Positions 35,515-48,848 of a DNA stretch of 64,000 nucleotides are shown here, piece after piece. Position numbers and translations under genes: made by a program. The notes below the pieces were generated by a model. It worked only from the letters and a program-made list of their open reading frames with translations, had not been told where the DNA came from and did not search any database. How positions within the stretch are numbered: the first letter of the stretch is position 1; each line of letters starts with the position of its first letter. Source of the DNA: Magicicada septendecula (lineage: Eukaryota > Arthropoda > Insecta > Hemiptera > Cicadidae); assembly GCA_034769895.1 (NCBI GenBank), contig CM068375.1, positions 250,831,542 through 250,895,541 of the forward strand. The letters run 5' to 3'.

Positions 35515-38333
35515 TGTAACGTGACCTACGGTAGCACAAGATTTACAAGTATCAATAAGTGAAGAAAAGCTGTATAATAAAAATTAATAAATAGAAATGA
35601 TAGAACAACACCACTAACTGAATTAGACGTAGACAAGGACAATGACGATGACAAGACCCAATAGATTGGAAAAGGTGATCCAGAAAAAATAGTTAAAGTC
35701 CAAATATAAAAATACCCAATTGTCAATAAGAATTATATACTATATAAAAGTACAAAATTAAGTAGGAAAATAAATAGTATGTAAACAGTAGGGAATGTAA
35801 AAGGAAAATGAAATGTAAGAACAAATATAATGATAATATACAGAAATAGTGTTGAAAATTAACTATCAAAAGACAATATTATAGAAATAAACTAAAATAG
35901 CAATAGTTAAGTAGGAAAATGGGGATAATTAATGAACCTTGATAGGACCCAGTGATAATAAATACATGAAATATAAAATACAATGTTAGAAGGTAAAATA
36001 AAAAAAGTGATAATTCAGTAAGAAAGATAATAATAATTAATGAACCATGATAGGACCCAGTGATAATCAATGAACTACATAAAAACACTAGATAATAAAG
36101 TGAAGTGTAGTCAGGAATAAAGAAAGAACTTGTGATAATAACCAATAAGTAATAACTGGACCGAAATATAATAAATAAACTGTATAAATTGTAAGGGATA
36201 GTTATGAGTAGACATTGGCATAGTTTTAATTAAATCAGAAAATATTTGTAGTTGATATAACAATGTTTATTAGAAGTAAACCACTGATAATTGTTTTTCA
36301 TTATTTTAAGGAAGTGTTCTAGTATATAACAAGGATGGTAAGAAGTCCATTGTTTTATTTTAATGAATTATGTTTATAAATTTATACTAACCACTATTAA
36401 AGATAATAGTGAAAGACTAATCTGTTATGCTGAAAACAGGAAAAGGGGGTTAGACACTGTATTCTATAAGTGAAATTATAAGGGAATACTAGAACACACC
36501 TACTGTTCATTTTATTATATTTTGTTTTGGTTTTAATTAACCCAAATGTTATTATGTTGAGTATTACCTTTAACAGAACCGTTTAAAACACATGTAAAAC
36601 CTTAGATACTGGCATTGGCCTAAAAGGTTTGTTAAGGAATTGTGTTATATGATTAAAAATAATCAAATGTTATAATTTAGTTTAGGTTATTACAGTAATT
36701 ATGTTTACAAGCACTTAAAATTAATAAAATTGATATAACAGTTGTAATGAGTATAGGTGAGGTGAATTATGAACTCTAGGCAATTAGGCCTATAACTGGT
36801 AACCAGAAATTTGTAAAATTTAAGACCAAACAATAACAATTGATAAAATGAAGTATACAATCCAGTTAGGTTTCATAATAATAGTGTAGGACACAAAACT
36901 GGATAGAAAATAATTAGTTTAAAGTTAATTTACAAAAGAAAACCAAATGGAAAATGTATGAATCTGTTATAATTTGAAAAAAGTAGCCTTATGGGATACC
37001 AAAATAATTTGTAACCAAAAAGCAAACTAATGGTGGTATTATATTTATGATTACAGCTAGTATAAAGGAGTTATAATAATTTAAAGAATTTTAGTAATTT
37101 TGTATAGAAAAATGTTAGCTTCATATAACAATGTTGTAAATTATCAACCATTGAGAGTTAGTGTTTGGAAGCTAGCAACTATGGTAACCAGTAAATAAAT
37201 TGTATTATTCCATTATTAGCTCTTGATGAGTGCAGACGTATTAAACCGCAATGAGTAAAGAAAATAATTACCTAACCAAAATCTATAAAAATTAATGACG
37301 AAAATAATAAGCTAAATTACAGAAATAATATTAACACTCACATGAATTAAAAATCACTAGAAGAAATTAAATAATCCATGAGGAATTGCTGAGGAATCCC
37401 AAGTGACTGACTGCGAACCACTGGAAGGAAGGAAATACCTAAAACTTATAAATGAATGACGGAATCTTCAACAACAAGGATGAATGATGAACAATAAATA
37501 CCTAACCTAAAAATACCTAAGAAAATAGAAGAACGGAATTAACGAAAAAAGGGCAATCAGCAGTATTCGTGACAAATACTACCCGGATAGAAGAGATAGA
37601 GGACTGCTAAGTATATTTTAAAATACGACCTTAACAGTAACACAAACGAAAACAAAAACAATAAGTGAAAATACACCTTCAACACTATTTGTCACTTTTT
37701 TAACAGACACTTGAACTTTCTTTGATTAAATGAACACCTCAAATTGAAGAATAATCTCAATCTAACATTGATTCCTTAAGTGAATATATTTTAAACATAA
37801 AAATTTACTAAACTCAGATAACCTCCAAACGCTAAATCCAGTAGCTATAGTTTACCACTGTAATTATAAGTGTATCACAATTTATATGTTGTTTGTATGG
37901 TATTTGTAAAATTTTGTACTTTTATTAGTCCATTTGACAATATTTTCTGTAGTCCCAAGAACTTCGACCTGAGATATAAATAAAACGAAAATATCAACAC
38001 CAGTCCACGAGTTTTGCTAAGCAGCGGCTGGTCAGAATAGCCAACCGCTAATAATGAAACATGCCGGCGCAAAATTAAAATATATAATTTGGAAGAAATT
38101 GTAGTAAAATAAACCAATTAATAACTGTTAATAAAACATAATAGACGCACTGAAATGTATGTTTGATTTTATTTAACTTTTCTTTAAAAAATTGAGTATT
38201 TACTTATCATTAAATAAACCTTGCATTTTTGGTTTAACAAGAAAAGTTGGCAAACCCTAGTTTGAGGCAGAAAATACGAATTCGAACATCCGAACTGGTG
38301 AGTAGACACTCTCTAGTTGTAAGTATTATAACG
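35515..38333 (+). repeat. X LTR copy 3, complete 5' end
   Basis: It starts TGTAACGTGACC after GTGAAGCATTA. It lacks the L insertion and so shows the intact LTR. It is more diverged from copies 1 and 2 than they are from each other. After ATTATAACG it departs from the other copies and leads, via GTTATAGAA, into the 24-bp PBS-like repeat. Confidence 0.85.
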
Positions 38334-38356
38334 AAGAGAATCTCGTGTAGTTATAG

Positions 38357-38380
38357 AATTGACGCCAACAACGTGTGGCT
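38357..38380 (+). repeat. 24-bp PBS-like repeat, right copy
   Basis: Identical to 2875-2898 on the far side of the X array. Confidence 0.55.
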
Positions 38381-38423
38381 TTCCAACCATAAGATTGGCA
38401 AGTTATAATATGAATATTCGCGC

Positions 38424-38659
38424 ATATGCGTATGAGGAAGATTAAATTGATACGGCATGTGATCAGACATAGTGCTTTTTTAACTAACATCTTTGAGGGC
38501 AAAGTAGTGGGGAAGAAGCCCAAAGGAAGACCAAGAACTGCATACTTCCGCAGCACAATGAGTGTCGTGAATAGTGGGTCCTATGAAGAAATGAAGAATA
38601 TCGCAAGGGATAGAGTGACGTGGCTACAGCAACAAGGCATTGCCTTTAGGAGTTCATAA
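38424..38659 (+). pseudogene. LINE reverse-transcriptase C-terminal fragment
   Basis: A 77-codon frame ending at 38659 has the C-terminal signature of many insect non-LTR reverse transcriptase proteins: KIKLIRHVIRHSAFLTNIFE, GKKPKGRPRTAYFRS, SYEEMKNIARDRVTWLQQQG. Nothing upstream encodes the RT core, so this is a 5'-truncated fragment, as is common for LINEs. The clade was not resolved. Confidence 0.75.
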
Positions 38660-39724
38660 AAAATGCGTGTGATTCTAATAAATCCATACTTCTTTACAAA
38701 ACTGCAGAACCATATACAAAAAATGTAAATACATACTAGTCTCATCGTTCTCCTAATTCAGGCAATAAAAATGTTGCAAAAGTCTACAAAATGTATATAT
38801 TACTAATTTTTAGGCTCGTAAAAAACATATTGGCTTAAAACACACATGAACTTCTGTCAAAGAACAATAGCCAGAGTAAATAAAAAAATTTAATAAATCA
38901 CAAAAATATTCAGGGCAATTATGTAAAAACGAAAGTAATTCCCAACTTTTTTTTAACATAAAAGTCAGACTGACAAGCCAGTCTGGACATGTAGCTACTA
39001 CACTTATTAAAAACAACTGCTGTTGATTCACATCCCGACTTCCTCATAAACAGTCTTCATAGACTACAATGTCAGGCATTAGAAACCTTTCAAATACACA
39101 TGTTAAACATCACTTGCACAAATAACTACTGCACACAGGTAGCATAAAATAATACAAAACAAGTTTTTTGTTTATATTTAAATACTACACTAGCATTTTT
39201 ACAAATATTTAGAACTTCACCGTTTAACTTTCTTAAAGTTTCTTAGCTTGTTACAAACATATGACACTTTTTTTTATGTGTTTAAAGTATCACAGCAGGA
39301 TTTTCTGCACCACTACCAAAAACAGTTTCCAGAGCCATAAGAACTTGCACACACAAACACTGTTACACTTTCCTTGCTCAATTTTCCAACATCACATTTT
39401 CCTTTTGAAACTTGTTATTTGTGTAGCATATGCTTAAAAATTCTCCTGAGGTAGGGGGACAAGCCTTGAGTCAAAAAATTGTGTCAGTTGTCTCATTTGT
39501 TTCAAATATTAAAGAAAATTAATTTTAAAAAATCAATTAAAAAATTGAGAATTAATTTTTAATTAAAAAATGGAGAATTAGAAGCACAATAACAAAGGTA
39601 TCTTATAAAGATTCCACATATATACATGCAAGGACCAGACAAAAAACATACAGGATAGTGTAATCAGCTAGAGCATTTTAACTGGGTTTTATTCTGCACA
39701 CACACATACACAATGTGTGTGGGG
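38660..39724. other. No gene recognised
   Basis: AT-rich sequence without a credible frame or repeat boundary. It may include the 3' end of the LINE fragment. It ends in a short CA/GT palindromic patch near 39700-39722. Confidence 0.5.
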
Positions 39725-40288
39725 AGAAGGGGGAAGAGTTACAGTAAGTTCAATGATATTTTAATCAGTTTTTAAAATACTCGACAAAACCAGTCAGCAC
39801 CAGTTAAAATACAACACTTAATTAAATGAGTAGCTGCAGTAAAGTATAAGCTGATAGATCTGTAGAAGAAGGGATAGCTTATATACAGACAGACCAATGT
39901 TCAAACAAACAGCCTACTGTGTTTAACAATATGACTGTGATTGTATATGAGATATCAGTAACCTAAATTAAATAAACTAACAAAACAGATCATTTAATAA
40001 AGCACGGAAAAGAAGTATACTGCATCAAACACATTAAACACTGACTGTAATCAGTTGTTACCACCAAACCGTGTGACAGTACCGTTTATGAAAACACTAT
40101 CATTTTTGTTGCCTTATTTGGAATACACCAGGCTCGTTACAAACATTTCTGTAATAAATCAATGTTTTTCTTTATTTGTACACTGTCAAAAAGCTGCTAA
40201 TTTCATCATACTTCAAGAATTCAAAACAATTTTTTCTGATTATGTTCGTAATAGCTCATAAAATTTCACTAAATATGCAAGTTTAAAT

Positions 40289-40313
40289 CACACACACACA
40301 CACACACACACAC
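40289..40313 (+). repeat. (CA)n microsatellite, unit 1
   Basis: A run of about 12 CA units; the unit 2 counterpart is at 44320-44344. Confidence 0.95.
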
Positions 40314-41559
40314 TTTTAAACTAACTTGTTAGTTTTTAAATGAACTGAAAAGCATTGCAGAGTTAAATTCAGAAAATTACTTTCTTATTCTCTATAAGAT
40401 ACTTCATAAATTCCTTCTCAACAATGAATACCTATGAACAAGTGTTTCCTATAGGCCTACAAAAAACTTATGACTTTTATTTTCAATTAATGTTTTCTTA
40501 AGATATAAATGCAACACTACTTTATTTTTTAGAAGTCAATCATATTTCAGATCAGTTACTGTATGTACCCAATTACAATACAAAATATTACTATGGAAAA
40601 CTAAACATGTTGTCTATGAAACATGATAGATATCTACTTAATACTATCCTTATATTATGATTGGCATAACTATCCATGTTACATGTTTAAAAATTACCTT
40701 AACAATACAACAGCTCTATTTTTAATAAATATTAACCAAAATGATATGTGAAAAATCATCAATTAGGTTTTGACCTAAAATTTCAACTTGAAGCAGACAT
40801 TAGGATAACAATATGTTGATAATCTATATTGAAAAAAACTAGTTAGACGTTTGTTAATATTGTTACAGCTTAAATAGTAAACCGCTGAAACCAAACAAAC
40901 AAATGAAGCACTTATTTTTTTACTAATCTTTTTACAAACTTGCACTCCACATTTGAGAAAATTATGAACTAAAATTTGCAACAGCAAAAATGTACATGAT
41001 ATACACAGAATATAAAAAAATTAAGAATATATTTCTGGAACTAGATTTATTTGTTGGAGTGGTACGCAACTATCCATTCATAAATGGGATGGTTTTGCTA
41101 GCTTAATGAAATCTCATAACATTGGCTTTAGGGGAAAAAGAAATGTAAAATAGTAGTGAAACTAAACCTCTTTAAGAAGATGAATATTATTAATGAAAAT
41201 TTCCAATAAAATATACTGCACTAACTGATTCTGGGATAGATATTTCAAAAATACTGATGTCTTATATATCACTATTTTCACATTGAAAAATATGAGACAG
41301 TGGCATTATCATCACAAATGTTACTAAAATGACTGAATGCTGGGCATTAGGCCGTGGTCTCATGTTTTCAGAACCAACCATTTCGGCCTCACTGGTCGTC
41401 TGTATTGGTATAGAATACTAGCATATGTTTGCCTGTTTGCCGTACACTATGAACCATGACTTAAACCATGTTTTCGCTCTAAGAAGGGTCCCTTATATAA
41501 ATTCTCATTGCCAGCATAATGTAAGCTGGAAAACAGTATGAACCAATCATAATCATCTG

Positions 41560-41815
41560 TCACTTGCTGGCTCGGGAGCACAGCATGCCAAATCCTTTTT
41601 CCCTTCGATTCGTCGCAGCGGAACCACGCTTATAGATTTCAATGGATTCACGATACAGCCAAGAGTAGTAGTCACTCACTGAGGACAGTATCTTAATTTC
41701 CTCTAAGTGAACCCAATGATAAGCTTTAGCAAGTGCATGCTCGGCCACCACAGATTTCTCTCGCTGCCCTGGATGACAGTAGTGCCCATGCTCACATTGG
41801 TGAACACAGTTGAAA
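41560..41815 (-). pseudogene. Penelope-like endonuclease C-terminal fragment, unit 1
   Basis: Read on the minus strand, a frame without its N-terminal part gives VVAEHALAKAYHWVHLEEIK, then the AIEIYK-like SIEIYKRGSAATNRREKGFG. This is the region after the GIY-YIG core in Penelope-like proteins of arthropods. The preceding residues (CVHQCEHGHYCHPGQREKS) are also recognisable. The RT is absent. Confidence 0.65.
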
Positions 41816-41912
41816 GTTAGTTTCTTTCAGTCAAGAGTATGCATACGAAGTTACTTTCTTTCACGCAAGAATATGCATACAAAGTTACTTTCTTTCAGTC
41901 AAGAATGCAATA
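41815..41912 (+). repeat. Three short tandem repeats of about 33 bp
   Basis: Units read 'gttactttctttca.' followed by 'caagaatatgcatac' with few changes. The same array occurs at 45846-45943. Confidence 0.75.
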
Positions 41913-42096
41913 GCCCACGAATTTATTTGTTCGTACTCACATCGAGTATCACTATGTACTGATCGTTATGTTAAAAAACAACTGATGCCTCAACAGTCAT
42001 AAAATGCAATTAATAATCTTTTTTTAACATAAGAAATGTTTAACCACATGAATTTAATTTTATTGTCAAATCTGTGAAGAACACAGATTAAACATA

Positions 42097-42510
42097 ATGA
42101 GTGAAGGTAGGCTGAGAAAGTTCAGTAGGATGTTTAATGAAGCAAGAGAAAATATTCATGTTGAGTATAGCAGCCGCCTGTCTCTAGTCAATGAAATTTG
42201 GTACACAATGTTGGGGAAAAAAGATTCATGAATAGATGATTCACTGTGCTTCACTTGACACTGCAATTTCCTGCATTTCCAGATCGTTGTTCATGAAACT
42301 GTGACTGAACATTTGCTCTACAAAAACACTGTGTTTGGATGGGTCCCAAAAACATTACTGAACATTAACAAAACAAATCACCTTTTACATTTGTATACCA
42401 CTTTGATAGAAAAAGGAAATGGTTCTTTGAAAAAGATTGTCACTGGCGACATAATGTGGTTTGCCGCATGGTATCAGAAAGTAAACAACATTCCAATGGA
42501 ACCACACTAG
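42097..42510 (+). pseudogene. Mariner transposase fragment, plus strand, unit 1
   Basis: The frame at 42301-42510 reads VFGWVPKTLLNINKTNHLLH then KKIVTGDIMWFAAWYQKVNN and PMEPH, matching the mariner 'WVPK.L', 'IVTGDE.W' and 'ME..H' block, with the catalytic D retained and the following acidic residue changed. Decayed HTH-region sequence precedes it. There is no second or third catalytic D downstream. Confidence 0.75.
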
Positions 42511-43283
42511 TTCCCCCCTAAACCTAATAAATTCAAAACAACTCTTTTCTGCAGTAAAATTTATTAATATAAATTGTTAGATTTGTAACTATTGTAAATG
42601 AGTATAAATGCTCAATTAGTCTCAGCAATATTCTGAGTTGTATGTTTAATAATATTTATTTATAAATGAAAACACACTTCTGTTGCTGCTCTGAATCATT
42701 CAATTTTTATTCCTTACTCTCTTATTATAATAATTTTCTTTTCTTCTATTAATTAATAACAAATTTTCCTTTTTTAAGGTTCCTGCTCCATGTAGCTCTC
42801 GGATGCATGAAAAAAATATTTATCTCAGGGTTATAACCAAATTAACAACCGTCTTCAGTCAAATTATAAATTCATACAACACGTTTTATGTTAATAACAT
42901 ACGTGAAGAAAAAAATTGTAATGTATAGTAATTAACAGCTGTTTGTGTATGATTGTTTGGATGTGAGTTCTTCTGATTATACAAAAAGAAATCAATTCAG
43001 ATAATTTTACAAACTTAACATTACACATTACAAATATACAACTAATAAAACAATTAAAATAATTAATAATTAGGCATTAGTAATACAACTGACAAGAGAA
43101 AAAAATAAAAAAATAATTGTCTATTATATAGCTCATAGTTCATGAATTCTCAACATGGCGCGCTGCTGTCCCCTTTCAGCAACAGTTAAATAAAGCAAGG
43201 GACGCCATGTTCCTTGAGTTGTATACACACTACTGAATGTTTAATAAAAATTATGTGTTCTACACTTTTGTTTGTTCAAAATA

Positions 43284-43752
43284 TGAGGGGGTACCCAAAA
43301 ATAACAGGAATTTTTTTTTTTACAAAACAACCTTATCACCTTCAAAGTACTCTCCATTACACTTAATATATTTGTCCAATCTGCGATCCCATTCCTGGAA
43401 ACATTTTTCAAACTCGTCTGTTGTGATGGCCGACAGCTCCTGCCTCGTTTTTTTCTTTACCGCTTCCACATCATCAAAACATTGTCCTTTCATGTCCCTC
43501 TTCATTCGCGGAAACAAAAAGAAATCGCACGGAGCGAGGTCAGGTGAGTAAGGGCCGTGGGGCAAGGGAGTCATGTTGTTTTTGCTGTTCAGTCAGGACC
43601 CGAGGCACAAATTTTGCAGTGACCCTTCTCATCCCCAAATCTTCTGACAAAATTCGCTGAACCGAGCTCCAAGTTATTCCAGATAACTTACTGATCTCTT
43701 CAATGATCCGTCGTTGGTCTTCAAGCACGATTGCATGAACTTTTTCAACATT
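43284..43752 (-). mobile_element. Mariner element, truncated by the duplication breakpoint
   Basis: Its left inverted repeat TGAGGGGGTACCCAAAAAT follows TA at 43282-43283. It matches 47318-47786 but lacks the other end, because the unit 1 to unit 2 junction cuts it. It encodes the C-terminal SPDLAPCDFFLFP block at 43320-43574. Confidence 0.88.
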
Positions 43753-44319
43753 AACAGAAGGGGGAAGAGTTACAGTAAGTTCAATGATATTTTAATCAGT
43801 TTTTAAAATACTCGACAAAACCAGTCAGCACCAGTTAAAATACAACACTTAATTAAATGAGTAGCTGCAGTAAAGTATAAGCTGATAGATCTGTAGAAGA
43901 AGGGATAGCTTATATACAGACAGACCAATGTTCAAACAAACAGCCTACTGTGTTTAACAATATGACTGTGATTGTATATGAGATATCAGTAACCTAAATT
44001 AAATAAACTAACAAAACAGATCATTTAATAAAGCACGGAAAAGAAGTATACTGCATCAAACACATTAAACACTGACTGTAATCAGTTGTTACCACCAAAC
44101 CGTGTGACAGTACCGTTTATGAAAACACTATCATTTTTGTTGCCTTATTTGGAATACACCAGGCTCGTTACAAACATTTCTGTAATAAATCAATGTTTTT
44201 CTTTATTTGTACACTGTCAAAAAGCTGCTAATTTCATCATACTTCAAGAATTCAAAACAATTTTTTCTGATTATGTTCGTAATAGCTCATAAAATTTCAC
44301 TAAATATGCAAGTTTAAAT

Positions 44320-44344
44320 CACACACACACACACACACACACAC
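44320..44344 (+). repeat. (CA)n microsatellite, unit 2
   Basis: Counterpart of 40289-40313. Confidence 0.95.
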
Positions 44345-45590
44345 TTTTAAACTAACTTGTTAGTTTTTAAATGAACTGAAAAGCATTGCAGAGTTAAATT
44401 CAGAAAATTACTTTCTTATTCTCTATAAGATACTTCATAAATTCCTTCTCAACAATGAATACCTATGAACAAGTGTTTCCTATAGGCCTACAAAAAACTT
44501 ATGACTTTTATTTTCAATTAATGTTTTCTTAAGATATAAATGCAACACTACTTTATTTTTTAGAAGTCAATCATATTTCAGATCAGTTACTGTATGTACC
44601 CAATTACAATACAAAATATTACTATGGAAAACTAAACATGTTGTCTATGAAACATGATAGATATCTACTTAATACTATCCTTATATTATGATTGGCATAA
44701 CTATCCATGTTACATGTTTAAAAATTACCTTAACAATACAACAGCTCTATTTTTAATAAATATTAACCAAAATGATATGTGAAAAATCATCAATTAGGTT
44801 TTGACCTAAAATTTCAACTTGAAGCAGACATTAGGATAACAATATGTTGATAATCTATATTGAAAAAAACTAGTTAGACGTTTGTTAATATTGTTACAGC
44901 TTAAATAGTAAACCGCTGAAACCAAACAAGCAAATGAAGCACTTATTTTTTTACTAATCTTTTTAGAAACTTGCACTCCACATTTGAGAAAATTATGAAC
45001 TAAAATTTGCAACAGCAAAAATGTACATGATATACACAGAATATAAAAAAATTAAGAATATATTTCTGGAACTAGATTTATTTGTTGGAGTGGTACGCAA
45101 CTATCCATTCATAAATGGGATGGTTTTGCTAGCTTAATGAAATCTCATAACATTGGCTTTAGGGGAAAAAGAAATGTAAAATAGTAGTGAAACTAAACCT
45201 CTTTAAGAAGATGAATATTATTAATGAAAATTTCCAATAAAATATACTGCACTAACTGATTCTGGGATAGATATTTCAAAAATACTGATGTCTTATATAT
45301 TACTATTTTCACATTGAAAAATATGAGACAGTGGCATTATCATCACAAATGTTACTAAAATGACTGAATGCTGGGCATTAGGCCGTGGTCTCATGTTTTC
45401 AGAACCAACCATTTCGGCCTCACTGGTCGTCTGTATTGGTATAGAATACTAGCATATGTTTGCCTGTTTGCCGTACACTATGAACCATGACTTAAACCAT
45501 GTTTTCGCTCTAAGAAGGGTCCCTTATATAAATTCTCATTGCCAGCATAATGTAAGCTGGAAAACAGTATGAACCAATCATAATCATCTG

Positions 45591-45846
45591 TCACTTGCTG
45601 GCTCGGGAGCACAGCATGCCAAATCCTTTTTCCCTTCGATTCGTCGCAGCGGAACCACGCTTATAGATTTCAATGGATTCACGATACAGCCAAGAGTAGT
45701 AGTCACTCACTGAGGACAGTATCTTAATTTCCTCTAAGTGAACCCAATGATAAGCTTTAGCAAGTGCATGCTCGGCCACCACAGATTTCTCTCGCTGCCC
45801 TGGATGACAGTAGTGCCCATGCTCACATTGGTGAACACAGTTGAAA
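45591..45846 (-). pseudogene. Penelope-like endonuclease C-terminal fragment, unit 2
   Basis: Identical in protein sequence to the fragment at 41560-41751; duplicated with the 4 kb unit. Confidence 0.65.
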
Positions 45847-46127
45847 GTTAGTTTCTTTCAGTCAAGAGTATGCATACGAAGTTACTTTCTTTCACGCAAG
45901 AATATGCATACAAAGTTACTTTCTTTCAGTCAAGAATGCAATAGCCCACGAATTTATTTGTTCGTACTCACATCGAGTATCACTATGTACTGATCGTTAT
46001 GTTAAAAAACAACTGATGCCTCAACAGTCATAAAATGCAATTAATAATCTTTTTTTAACATAAGAAATGTTTAACCACATGAATTTAATTTTATTGTCAA
46101 ATCTGTGAAGAACACAGATTAAACATA

Positions 46128-46542
46128 ATGAGTGAAGGTAGGCTGAGAAAGTTCAGTAGGATGTTTAATGAAGCAAGAGAAAATATTCATGTTGAGTATA
46201 GCAGCCGCCTGTCTCTAGTCAATGAAATTTGGTAAACAATGTTGGGGGAAAAAAGATTCATGAATAGATGATTCACTGTGCTTCACTTGACACTGCAATT
46301 TCCTGCATTTCCAGATCGTTGTTCATGAAACTGTGACTGAACATTTGCTCTACAAAAACACTGTGTTTGGATGGGTCCCAAAAACATTACTGAACATTAA
46401 CAAAACAAATCACCTTTTACATTTGTATACCACTTTGATAGAAAAAGGAAATGGTTCTTTGAAAAAGATTGTCACTGGCGACATAATGTGGTTTGCCGCA
46501 TGGTATCAGAAAGTAAACAACATTCCAATGGAACCACACTAG
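46128..46542 (+). pseudogene. Mariner transposase fragment, plus strand, unit 2
   Basis: Duplicate of 42097-42510 with the same 69-codon frame (46333-46542). Confidence 0.75.
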
Positions 46543-47317
46543 TTCCCCCCTAAACCTAATAAATTCAAAACAACTCTTTTCTGCAGTAAAATTTATTAAT
46601 ATAAATTGTTAGATTTGTAACTATTGTAAATGAGTATAAATGCTCAATTAGTCTCAGCAATATTCTGAGTTGTATGTTTAATAATATTTATTTATAAATG
46701 AAAACACACTTCTGTTGCTGCTCTGAATCATTCAATTTTTATTCCTTACTCTCTTATTATAATAATTTTCTTTTCTTCTATTAATTAATAACAAATTTTC
46801 CTTTTTTAAGGTTCCTGCTCCATGTAGCTCTCGGATGCATGAAAAAAATATTTATCTCAGGGTTATAACCAAATTAACAACCGTCTTCAGTCAAATTATA
46901 AATTCATACAACACGTTTTATGTTAATAACATACGTGAAGAAAAAAATTGTAATGTATAGTAATTAACAGCTGTTTGTGTATGATTGTTTGGATGTGAGT
47001 TCTTCTGATTATACAAAAAGAAATCAATTCAGATAATTTTACAAACTTAACATTACACATTACAAATATACAACTAATAAAACAATTAAAATAATTAATA
47101 ATTAGGCATTAGTAATACAACTGACAAGAGAAAAAAATAAAAAAATAATTGTCTATTATATAGCTCATAGTTCATGAATTCTCAACATGGCGCGCTGCTG
47201 TCCCCTTTCAGCAACAGTTAAATAAAGCAAGGGACGCCATGTTCCTTGAGTTGTATACACACTACTGAATGTTTAATAAAAATTATATGTTTTCTACACT
47301 TTTGTTTGTTCAAAATA

Positions 47318-48196
47318 TGAGGGGGTACCCAAAAATAACAGGAATTTTTTTTTTTACAAAACAACCTTATCACCTTCAAAGTACTCTCCATTACACTTAA
47401 TATATTTGTCCAATCTGCGATCCCATTCCTGGAAACATTTTTCAAACTCGTCTGTTGTGATGGCCGACAGCTCCTGCCTCGTTTTTTTCTTTACCGCTTC
47501 CACGTCATCAAAACATTGTCCTTTCATGTCCCTCTTCATTCGCGGAAACAAAAAGAAATCGCACGGAGCGAGGTCAGGTGAGTAAGGGCCGTGGGGCAAG
47601 GGAGTCATGTTGTTTTTGCTGTTCAGTCAGGACCCGAGGCACAAATTTTGCAGTGACCCTTCTCATCCCCAAATCTTCTGACAAAATTCGCTGAACCGAG
47701 CTCCAAGTTATTCCAGATAACTTACTGATCTCTTCAATGATCCGTCGTTGGTCTTCAAGCACGATTGCATGAACTTTTTCAACATTTTCGTCATTCTGGA
47801 AGTTGACGGACGTCCAGAACAAGGTTTGTCATCAATTGACATTTCACCTTCTTTGAAACAAGAAAACTATTGGTACACTTGAGTTTTTTCCATAGCACTA
47901 TCCTTGTAAGCTGTTTTCAACGTCACAACAGTTTCTGCGGCGTTTTTCCCAAGCACGAAGCAAAATTTCCCAGCAGCGCGCTGTTCACTTAAATCCGCCA
48001 TGACAAAAAACCAGGACCAAGTGATACTCCTTTTACAAAACGATTTACTGTGACCGGACACAACCTTCCCAGGCGACAACAATGACGGCACTGAACTCGG
48101 AACGAGTTGCGCTACGCTCGCCTAGCGGGAGAAATGCGTACTACGTAAGCTCCGCCAATCGCAGCGCTATTCCGGTTATTTTTGGGTACCCCCTCG
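47318..48196 (-). mobile_element. Mariner element, both ends present, internally deleted
   Basis: Inverted repeats of about 27 bp (TGAGGGGGTACCCAAAAAT on the left, CGAGGGGGTACCCAAAAAT on the right, read inward) flanked by TA at 47316-47317 and 48197-48198. At 879 bp it is shorter than a standard mariner of about 1.3 kb. Confidence 0.93.
47354..48001 (-). pseudogene. Mariner transposase, SETMAR-like type, internally deleted
   Basis: The minus-strand start ATG is at 47999-48001 (MADLSEQRAAGKFCFVLGKN). The paired HTH region continues to 47867 and, after frame changes, to LEDQRRIIEEISKLSGITWS and VQRILSEDLGMRRVTAKFVP. Directly after VLTEQQK the sequence jumps to PYSPDLAPCDFFLFPRMKRD, so the central catalytic segment with the first two Asp residues is deleted. 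The C-terminal part (FEKCFQEWDRRLDKYIKCNG) is intact. It cannot encode a working enzyme. The partial copy at 43320-43740 shares the same deletion. Confidence 0.88.
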
Positions 48197-48198
48197 TA

Positions 48199-48848
48199 CG
48201 TTTGTGTCACTTACTTTGTATATCATAGATTATGTTTACAAATGTAGTCACACTAAATGTGTTTGTTATTTAATTTGTATTGAAGTGTTGTGTAAAACGT
48301 TGATAGTTGTCAAGATGGCTTTAGTATTAAAACGGTCTCACCAAATTCAAAGATGCAGTACTCCGTTTTAGGATATTATTTTCAGTTTTCCTTCTTCATG
48401 TTGGTCGAATATATATTGTTCGTTAGTTTACTGATATCTCTTTACTTTATCTACTGATTTGTCTTTTTACTATAATTTTCTTCTCTAATATTGTTTGGAT
48501 TGGCAACTGATTTCGTTTGTTCTTTCTGCATTGAACGCCCACACTAGAAGAAAATATCGGTATGGAGAACCATACATGAGTTCCATGTTCTAAGATATAT
48601 ATTTAAAATCATTTTCGAAATGAAATATTTCCATAGAAACTACTTCTTTCTACTTACGCTTCAGCCTTAACCACAGTACTGTGGTCACTAACGTATACCA
48701 CCTCACGTTATCGCACTCGATTTTCACTGATGATGGAAGTCGATGGCACTGCCGAAACGTCTGGTTTTGCAGAAAACATTGGTATACGGCCAAACAGGCC
48801 GGGAAGGAATTTTAACAACAAACTACTTCTTTGTTGCCGATAACATAG
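48199..48848. other. No gene; possible Penelope-like 3' end
   Basis: No frame is credible. At 48693-48779 a segment bounded by GTATACC and GGTATAC contains CTGATGATGG and GCCGAAACGTC, a pair of motifs common at the 3' ends of Penelope-like and related elements. It is weak evidence by itself. Confidence 0.35.

Larger units (their letters stand above)
39725..43752 (+). repeat. 4.03 kb tandem duplication, unit 1
   Basis: It starts AGAAGGGGGAAGAG and ends TTTTTCAACATT inside a mariner element. Unit 2 follows after a 3-bp AAC filler. By eye the two units differ at about ten positions in 4 kb. Confidence 0.93.
43756..47786 (+). repeat. 4.03 kb tandem duplication, unit 2
   Basis: It repeats unit 1 with offset 4031-4034. 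Differences include CA length, an A to G near 44930, C to G near 44966, C to T near 45301, C to A near 46234 and a G insertion near 46246. Confidence 0.93.

Noticed and set aside
40055..40261. 68-codon frame repeated at 44086-44292
   Set aside because: Repeated only because of the 4 kb duplication; no recognisable similarity or start context.
48722..48770. Hammerhead ribozyme from CTGATGA ... GAAAC
   Set aside because: The core motifs are present but I could not build a convincing stem II and stem III by eye; kept only as a hint of a Penelope-like 3' end.
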